Source of the DNA: 39-52-133 sp036523795
GTDB taxonomy: Bacteria; Pseudomonadota; Gammaproteobacteria; Burkholderiales; Gallionellaceae
Direction of reading: 5' to 3'
NCBI GenBank assembly: GCA_036523795.1
Contig: DATDDN010000002.1
Span: 1 to 14,506 of the forward strand
Length of the DNA: 14,506 nucleotides
Under the pieces are notes generated by a model, which worked only from the letters and a program-made list of their open reading frames with translations, searched no databases and was not told the DNA's origin. How positions within the stretch are numbered: the stretch's first letter is position 1; each line of letters opens with the position of its first letter. The position numbers and the translations under genes are program-made. Shown piece by piece: positions 10,183 through 14,506 of the stretch.

Positions 10183-10934
10183 CAGCGGCCGTCCTCGTAG
10201 CCGGTGAGCAGCTTGAGCGCCACCAGGTGCAGCATGTTGCTGCCGGTGATCAGCACGCGCCGGAGCTGCATCAAATCATCGCCGGGTCTGGCGCGACCGC
10301 GCGCGGTGGTGGTGGCGGCGGCATAGCCGGCGGCGCGCGTCGCCTCTGCCACGCGCACATCGTAATCGCCATAGGGATAGCAGAACTGGGTGACCGGCGC
10401 ACCGATCAGCGCCTCCAGCTCGGCCTTGCTGCCGGCCAGCTCCTGCTGGAGCTGCTCGTCAGTGCATTGGGTGAGGCGCGGATGGGTGCGCGAATGGGCG
10501 CCCACTTCCATGCCGGCGGCGTGCCACTCGCGCATCTGCGCGGCAGACATCAGGGGCTTGTCCACCTTGAGCGCGGCGCCATCCCAGTCGTTGCTGCGGC
10601 CCAGGCGGTCACTGACGAAATAGCAGGTGGCGCTGAAGCCATTGGCGTGCAGTGCGGGCAGCGCGTTGTCATAGGTGTCGAGATAGCCGTCGTCCAGGGT
10701 GATCACCGCCACCTTGCCCTGTTTCTCTCCGCGCAGGTAGGGCATGGCGGCGGACATCGACAGCCCCTGGTAGCCGAGCAGGCGCAGCAGCCTCATCTGC
10801 CGCGCAAACGATTTGCTGCGCACGTACAGGCCACGCAGGCGCGCGCCTGCCGGCGGGGTGCCGATGTTGTGGTACATCAGGATGGGGATGGCGGTCACGG
10901 GTGGTATCAGTCGTTGGATGCAGCGGCGAAGCAT
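10182..10934 (-). CDS. Polysaccharide deacetylase (NodB domain, CE4 family)
   Basis: A 250-residue metal-dependent deacetylase that removes acetyl groups from N-acetylated sugars in a polysaccharide. The NodB order is visible: PILMYHNIG (17-25) at the start; TLDDGYLDTY (79-88) with catalytic and metal Asp81 and Asp82; the metal-binding histidines of HSRTH (His147 and His151); and CYPYGDYD (185-192), the CE4 motif 3. No signal peptide is evident, so it may act inside the cell on a lipid-linked intermediate, or the true start may differ. No good ribosome site precedes ATG 10934. The stop overlaps the start of the glycosyltransferase gene by one base. A 48-base gap separates it from CycA upstream. 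The target sugar is unknown. Confidence 0.92.
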   Translation of the reverse strand: MLRRCIQRLIPPVTAIPILMYHNIGTPPAGARLRGLYVRSKSFARQMRLLRLLGYQGLSMSAAMPYLRGEKQGKVAVITLDDGYLDTYDNALPALHANGFSATCYFVSDRLGRSNDWDGAALKVDKPLMSAAQMREWHAAGMEVGAHSRTHPRLTQCTDEQLQQELAGSKAELEALIGAPVTQFCYPYGDYDVRVAEATRAAGYAAATTTARGRARPGDDLMQLRRVLITGSNMLHLVALKLLTGYEDGR

Positions 10935-10982
10935 AGCGCAGGGCGGCGGACAGCGTCCACAACAAAACTCCCGCGCTCGTCG

Positions 10983-11882
10983 CTATTGCAGGATGAACTC
11001 AACCACCTCGGTCGGGTTGTCGGTGAAGGGGCGCCCGAGGCTGATGCTGCCGGAGCCACGCAGGGTCAGATCCTGGTGCAGCAGCTGCACCACGCGCTTG
11101 TCGCTGAAGCGGACGTAGCTGCCGTTGGCGCTGTAATCGACGAACACGAACTTGTTGAAGTACAGCTCGATACGCGCATGCTGGCGCGAGGCCTGGCTGT
11201 CGCGGATCACCAGGTCGCAGCTGTCGCCGCGGCCCAGCACGATGCTGGTCCGCTGCGCGCTCACCACCAGCATCTGGTCGTGGTAGCGCAGCAGCAGCTC
11301 GTTGCGCGCCTCGCTCGGTTCGCGCAGCTTGGCCAGGCCCACGCGGCTGATGGTGGTGTCGTCGTGTTCCCAGGTCACCAGGTAAATGTCGAAGCCGTTC
11401 TGGTCGGCGCGAGCCTTGGCGCGCATCACCTGGCGCACCTTGCTGCGCAGCCTGGAGGGCAGTGCCTCGGCGGCCTGCAGGGTGGCCATGATCTGGCGTG
11501 CGCGGGTGATGGCGGTAACGCGTGCGGCGGTGTTGACGGCATCGCCGGTGATCTCGCCGTCGCGCATGGTGACTTCGCCATAGTGGAAGCCGATGCGCAC
11601 GTGCAGCGGGTATTCGCCACCGAGCAGGCTCTGGCTCACCGCAAGCTGCATGGCGCAGGCAGCCTGCATGGCGTCCTCGACATTCGGGAACGAGCAAAGG
11701 ATTTCATTCACGATGGTCTTGTGCAGGGTGCCGTGGAAACGCTCGACCTGTTCGTTGAGCAGGGCGATGCAGTTGGTGACCAGGCGGCGGATCAGGTCTT
11801 CGCCGATTTTTTCATACAGCGCGTCGTTTACCGTGATGTCGGCAAACAGGATGGCGCGTCGTGTCGTGTTGTTTCCGCTCAT
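10983..11882 (-). CDS. CycA: divergent class III nucleotide cyclase with C-terminal FHA domain
   Basis: A 299-residue soluble protein: class III adenylate/guanylate cyclase homology domain (about 9-175) and FHA domain (about 195-290). Asp15 (FADIT) matches the first metal Asp, Lys55 (HKT) a substrate residue, and Asn117 and Arg121 (GDAVNTAAR) the transition-state residues. However, where the second metal Asp is expected the motif reads TIVNE, with Asn59, and the base-selecting position holds Glu110 rather than Asp. Activity is therefore doubtful for a homodimer; it could be a pseudo-cyclase or complement CycB. The FHA domain keeps Gly217-Arg218, SRQH (232-235) and Asn253-Gly254, so phosphothreonine binding looks possible. 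A GAGG ribosome site overlaps the protease stop, 5 bases before the ATG; the genes are 7 bases apart. No membrane or sensor domain is present. Confidence 0.88.
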   Translation of the reverse strand: MSGNNTTRRAILFADITVNDALYEKIGEDLIRRLVTNCIALLNEQVERFHGTLHKTIVNEILCSFPNVEDAMQAACAMQLAVSQSLLGGEYPLHVRIGFHYGEVTMRDGEITGDAVNTAARVTAITRARQIMATLQAAEALPSRLRSKVRQVMRAKARADQNGFDIYLVTWEHDDTTISRVGLAKLREPSEARNELLLRYHDQMLVVSAQRTSIVLGRGDSCDLVIRDSQASRQHARIELYFNKFVFVDYSANGSYVRFSDKRVVQLLHQDLTLRGSGSISLGRPFTDNPTEVVEFILQ

Positions 11883-11889
11883 GCCGGCC

Positions 11890-12384
11890 TCAGTCGCTTA
11901 CTGCACGTATGGTCATGGTGCCGCGATACAGGCGCACATCCATGCGGTTGAGGAAGGACATGCCGAGCAGCATCTCCTCACCCAGACGCGGCGAGATGGC
12001 GGCCGACACGTCGTGCGCCACGATGCCGCCCAGCTGCACGGTGGCCAGGCGCGTCATGTAGCTGACCGTATCGCCATTGGCCGTTGAGGTGCGCACCGCG
12101 TTGATGCTGTGCAAACCCAGCTTGTCGGCCAGCGTCTGCGAAATGGCGACGTCGGTGGCACCGGTGTCCACCATCACCGGGATGGTGACGCCGTTGATCA
12201 CCGCTTCGGCACGGTAGTGGCCGGAAAGGTCGCGTTGCAGCACCACTTCGGCTTCGTTGCCAAGCCTGGAGGCGCGATTGGGATTGAGCTGCGTGAACAT
12301 GAAATAAAACAGCCCGCCGCCCAGCGCCAGCCAGACCAGGATGATCAGCAGGCTCTTGGACAGTGGCTGGGTGGAGGTCGTCAT
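11890..12384 (-). CDS. Membrane-anchored retropepsin-like aspartic protease
   Basis: A 164-residue protein with one N-terminal membrane segment (about 11-30, SLLIILVWLALGGGLFYFMF) and a single retropepsin-type domain (about 45-160). The active-site motif is VDTGATDVAIS with Asp73; the flap region is around TSTANGDTVSY (99-109); and LLGMSFLNRM (139-148) is the second hydrophobic-glycine motif. One Asp per chain means it must dimerise, as retroviral proteases do. It fits the TIGR02281 group of bacterial clan AA proteases. Caulobacter PerP, which cuts the polarity factor PodJ in the periplasm, is a loosely similar characterised case. Charges do not settle the topology; a periplasmic domain is most likely by analogy. 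It lies between the two cyclase-FHA genes, 22 and 7 bases away. Its substrate is unknown. Confidence 0.9.
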   Translation of the reverse strand: MTTSTQPLSKSLLIILVWLALGGGLFYFMFTQLNPNRASRLGNEAEVVLQRDLSGHYRAEAVINGVTIPVMVDTGATDVAISQTLADKLGLHSINAVRTSTANGDTVSYMTRLATVQLGGIVAHDVSAAISPRLGEEMLLGMSFLNRMDVRLYRGTMTIRAVSD

Positions 12385-12406
12385 GGCAGGCTGAACTGGC
12401 GTGTGG

Positions 12407-13312
12407 TCAGGTTGCGTGGGTCACCACGGAGAAATCGATCAGGTCGCCCGGATTGTCCGCGTACGATTGTCCGACGCTGATGGTGCCATCACCCACCAGC
12501 ACCGCTTCCTCGCGGTTGATGCGCACGATCTGACCATTGCTGAAATGGATATACGTGCCGTTGCTGCTGTGGTCGGACAGGATGAATTTGCCCAGGCGCA
12601 GCTCGACGTGGGCATGCTGGCGCGAGGCAAAATCGTTCTTCACCAGCAACTGGCAGGAAGCATCGCGTCCAATCTGCAGATTGCGGTTTACGTCGCTGAC
12701 ATGCAGGGTGAGGCCGCGATAGCGCAGGGTGAGTTCGTCGCCGCCGGAGGCCCTGCGGTAGGCGGGAATGCCGATGCGCGTGCTTTCCACATCGTCGCGC
12801 TCCCAGCTCACCTGGTAGATGTCGAAGGCCTCCTGCTTGCCCTTGAATTCGGCGCGCATGATCTTGCGCGCTTTTTGCACCAGTTCGGGCGGCATCCCTT
12901 CGATCGCTGCGGTGGTGGTCATGATCTGGTTGGTGCGGGTGATCGAGGTGACGCGCGCAGCCACATTGACCGCATCCCCATACACATCACCTTCTTCATA
13001 CAGCACATCGCCGATATGGAAGCCGACGCGGATGTACAGCGGATGCGCACTGTGCTGGTTGTCGGTGTGCACAGCCAGCTGCATCTCACAGGCGGCACGC
13101 ATAGCCGCCTCCGCGCTGGGGAAGGTGCACATGATCTCGTCGCCCAGCGTCTTGATCAGGGCGCCACGGTAGGTCGTTGCCACTCCGACCAGCATGCCCA
13201 GGCAGCGCGCCACCAGGCGGCGCGCTTCCACGTCTCCCAGCTTGTCATACAGCGCCGTGCTGCCGCTGATGTCGGCGAACAGGATGGCCAGCTTGTGCTT
13301 GTGTGCGCTCAT
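12407..13312 (-). CDS. CycB: class III nucleotide cyclase with C-terminal FHA domain
   Basis: A 301-residue soluble protein: class III cyclase domain (about 8-175) and FHA domain (about 195-290). All expected catalytic residues are visible: metal Asp14 (FADISGST) and Asp58 (KTLGDEIM), substrate Lys54, base-selecting Asp109 (GDVYGDAVN), and transition-state Asn116 and Arg120. Lys plus Asp is the adenylate-cyclase pattern, so cAMP is the likely product. The FHA domain has GRDASC (215-220), SRQH (230-233) and SSNGTYIHF (249-257), suggesting binding to a phosphothreonine partner. No Ser/Thr kinase is in the window. The protein aligns end to end with CycA, including a C-terminal ADNPGDLIDF tail, so the pair arose by duplication. 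The ATG lies 3 bases after the ubiH stop, implying co-transcription with ubiH. Confidence 0.93.
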   Translation of the reverse strand: MSAHKHKLAILFADISGSTALYDKLGDVEARRLVARCLGMLVGVATTYRGALIKTLGDEIMCTFPSAEAAMRAACEMQLAVHTDNQHSAHPLYIRVGFHIGDVLYEEGDVYGDAVNVAARVTSITRTNQIMTTTAAIEGMPPELVQKARKIMRAEFKGKQEAFDIYQVSWERDDVESTRIGIPAYRRASGGDELTLRYRGLTLHVSDVNRNLQIGRDASCQLLVKNDFASRQHAHVELRLGKFILSDHSSNGTYIHFSNGQIVRINREEAVLVGDGTISVGQSYADNPGDLIDFSVVTHAT

Positions 13313-13315
13313 GGC

Positions 13316-14473
13316 TTACCCGTTGGCACCAAACATCATGCGCCGCGCCACGAAGCGCTTGGCCAAGGGCAGGCAGTCGAGCGCGCTGAGCGCAGCGCCA
13401 CGGGCCGGCCTGAGCAGCGGCAGCTCGTTGGAAAACAGGCGTACCAGCCCGTCGGTAAAGCGGATGATGGCGGCGCGGTCGAGGCGACGGCTGTCTTCGT
13501 AGGCAGCCAGCGCGGCCGCGCTGCCGGGATCTGCGGCGTGGTCCTGCACCACCTGGGCCAGTTCCCACGCATCGCGCAGGCCCATGTTGAAGCCCTGCCC
13601 GGCCACCGGGTGCATGGTCTGCGCGGCGTTGCCGATCAGCACGGTGCGCGGCAGGGTCAGCGCGGGCGCGCGTCGCAGGCGCAAGGGGAAGCTGCTGCGC
13701 GTCCCCACGCTGAGGAAACGCCCGACACGGTCGCCGAAATGCTGCTGCAGGCGCGCCAGGAACTCCGCCTCGCTCCACTGCAGCGCCTGCGCGGCCTCGG
13801 CATGCGTCATGGTCCACACCAGTTCGTAGCCATCGCGATAGGGCAGCAGCGCCACAGGGCCCTGGCTGGTGAAGCGTTCGAATGCGGTATCGGCCCGCGT
13901 GTGGCTGGCGGTGAGATGGGCGATCACCGCGCTCTGTCCGTAATCGTGTACCTGTGCAGGGTGGCTGGCTTCAAGCAGGCGGCCGCCGTCGGCCACCACG
14001 GCCAGGCGCGCACGCAGCTGCTGGCCGCGGCCATCCAGCTGGTAGTCGATATGGGCTGCTTCGGCGTCATGATGCAGGCCGGTCACGGTGGCGCCGGTGA
14101 GGCAGCGCGTGGCGGTGTTCTGCACGGCCTGCCACAGCGCGGCGTGCAGCGCAGGATAGGGCAGCACGTAGCCGAGATCGGGCACCTGCAGCTCGTCGGC
14201 GCGCAACACGCTGCGCCCGAGGCTGCCCTTCTGCGAGATGTGGATGGTGCGGATGGCGGAGCGCTGTTCGATCGATTGCCAGACGCCCAGGCGCTGCAGC
14301 AGCAGGCGGCTGCCGTAGGACAGGGCGAGTGCGCGCGGATCGGCCTGCAGGGCCTCCGGCGGGCGCGCTTCCAGCAAGACCACGGCGAGTCCGCTGTCGC
14401 GCAGGGCAAGCGCCAGCGCGGCACCCACCGGGCCGCCGCCGATAATCGCCAGATCGCATTCAGACGGATTCAT
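13316..14473 (-). CDS. ubiH: UbiH-type FAD-dependent ubiquinone-biosynthesis hydroxylase
   Basis: A 385-residue flavoprotein monooxygenase that hydroxylates the ring of the octaprenyl-phenol intermediate during ubiquinone synthesis, at the inner-membrane surface. The FAD dinucleotide-binding motif is IIGGGPVGAALA (10-21), with Glu35 (LLEAR) at the end of the second strand. RALALS (47-52) is the family motif near the flavin. ADGG (161-164) is the middle motif. GNAAQTMHPVAGQGFNMGLRD (281-301) is the second FAD motif in the form typical of UbiH; related hydroxylases (UbiI, UbiF, UbiM) share most of it, so the exact ring position is inferred. The upstream frame, probably pepP, overlaps it by 14 bases, as expected for the common pepP-ubiH order. 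Translation probably starts at ATG 14473, with a GAAGAG about 10 bases upstream. Confidence 0.93.
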   Translation of the reverse strand: MNPSECDLAIIGGGPVGAALALALRDSGLAVVLLEARPPEALQADPRALALSYGSRLLLQRLGVWQSIEQRSAIRTIHISQKGSLGRSVLRADELQVPDLGYVLPYPALHAALWQAVQNTATRCLTGATVTGLHHDAEAAHIDYQLDGRGQQLRARLAVVADGGRLLEASHPAQVHDYGQSAVIAHLTASHTRADTAFERFTSQGPVALLPYRDGYELVWTMTHAEAAQALQWSEAEFLARLQQHFGDRVGRFLSVGTRSSFPLRLRRAPALTLPRTVLIGNAAQTMHPVAGQGFNMGLRDAWELAQVVQDHAADPGSAAALAAYEDSRRLDRAAIIRFTDGLVRLFSNELPLLRPARGAALSALDCLPLAKRFVARRMMFGANG

Positions 14474-14506
14474 GTCGCATCAACTCTTCAATTGCCTGCA
14501 CGGATT
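14460..14506 (-). CDS. Probable C-terminal end of pepP (partial)
   Basis: One minus-strand frame entering from the right edge encodes SVQAIEELMRHESV and stops at 14462-14460. The other two frames stop within a few codons. A tail of this kind (V-x-x-IEELM) resembles the end of Xaa-Pro aminopeptidase PepP, whose gene often precedes ubiH in proteobacteria. It would overlap ubiH by 14 bases. Only 14 codons are visible, so the identity rests mostly on gene order and I leave the symbol blank. Confidence 0.4.
   Translation of the reverse strand, partial: SVQAIEELMRHESV

Noticed and set aside
10227..11951. Plus-strand open frame of 574 codons across the deacetylase, CycA and protease
   Set aside because: It crosses three recognisable minus-strand genes and their gaps. 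Its product shows no domain and has the Ala/Gly/Val/His composition of a shadow frame.
10983..13312. CBASS or other phage-defence system based on the two cyclases
   Set aside because: CBASS uses CD-NTase-fold enzymes and a dedicated effector, while these are class III cyclases. No effector nuclease, patatin or pore protein accompanies them; the protease alone is not evidence of defence.

Overview
The window looks like a chromosomal segment of a GC-rich Gram-negative bacterium, most likely a betaproteobacterium of the Nitrosomonadales/Gallionellaceae type. The clues are full-length cobalamin-dependent MetH, the murein-recycling ligase Mpl, a ubiquinone hydroxylase of the UbiH group, a small DUF486 membrane protein, a membrane-anchored retropepsin-like protease and secreted periplasmic proteins. 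The lineage is an inference from gene families, not a measurement. I see no rRNA, tRNA, CRISPR array, transposase or phage gene.

Plus strand, 96-8131: metH; then a secreted TPR protein and a secreted FKBP-type prolyl isomerase 13-19 nt apart, followed closely by a DUF486 membrane protein; then a gap with a palindromic repeat pair; then mpl and an NAD(P)-dependent beta-hydroxyacid dehydrogenase that starts on TTG. A short divergent reading frame may leave the window at its left edge (26 to 1, minus).

Minus strand, 14506-8230 (read right to left): the probable last codons of pepP, then ubiH, a class III nucleotide cyclase with a C-terminal FHA domain (CycB), a membrane-anchored retropepsin-like protease, a second cyclase-FHA protein (CycA), a polysaccharide deacetylase, a GT4 glycosyltransferase and a TPR protein. 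From pepP to the protease/CycA junction, and again from deacetylase to glycosyltransferase, genes overlap or lie within about 20 nt. A 48-nt gap separates CycA from the deacetylase. The two blocks of the window converge at 8132-8229. The last TPR gene is clearly less GC-rich than its neighbours.

The most interesting part is 10983-13312. Two collinear cyclase-FHA paralogues flank a membrane protease. CycB keeps every expected class III cyclase residue. CycA has lost one of the two metal-binding aspartates (Asp to Asn) and has Glu at the adenine-selecting position. This suggests an active/degenerate pair, perhaps a heterodimer, that links phosphothreonine recognition (FHA), cyclic-nucleotide signalling and membrane proteolysis. 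The deacetylase and glycosyltransferase just downstream point to the cell surface as a possible output. That functional link is inference from gene order.
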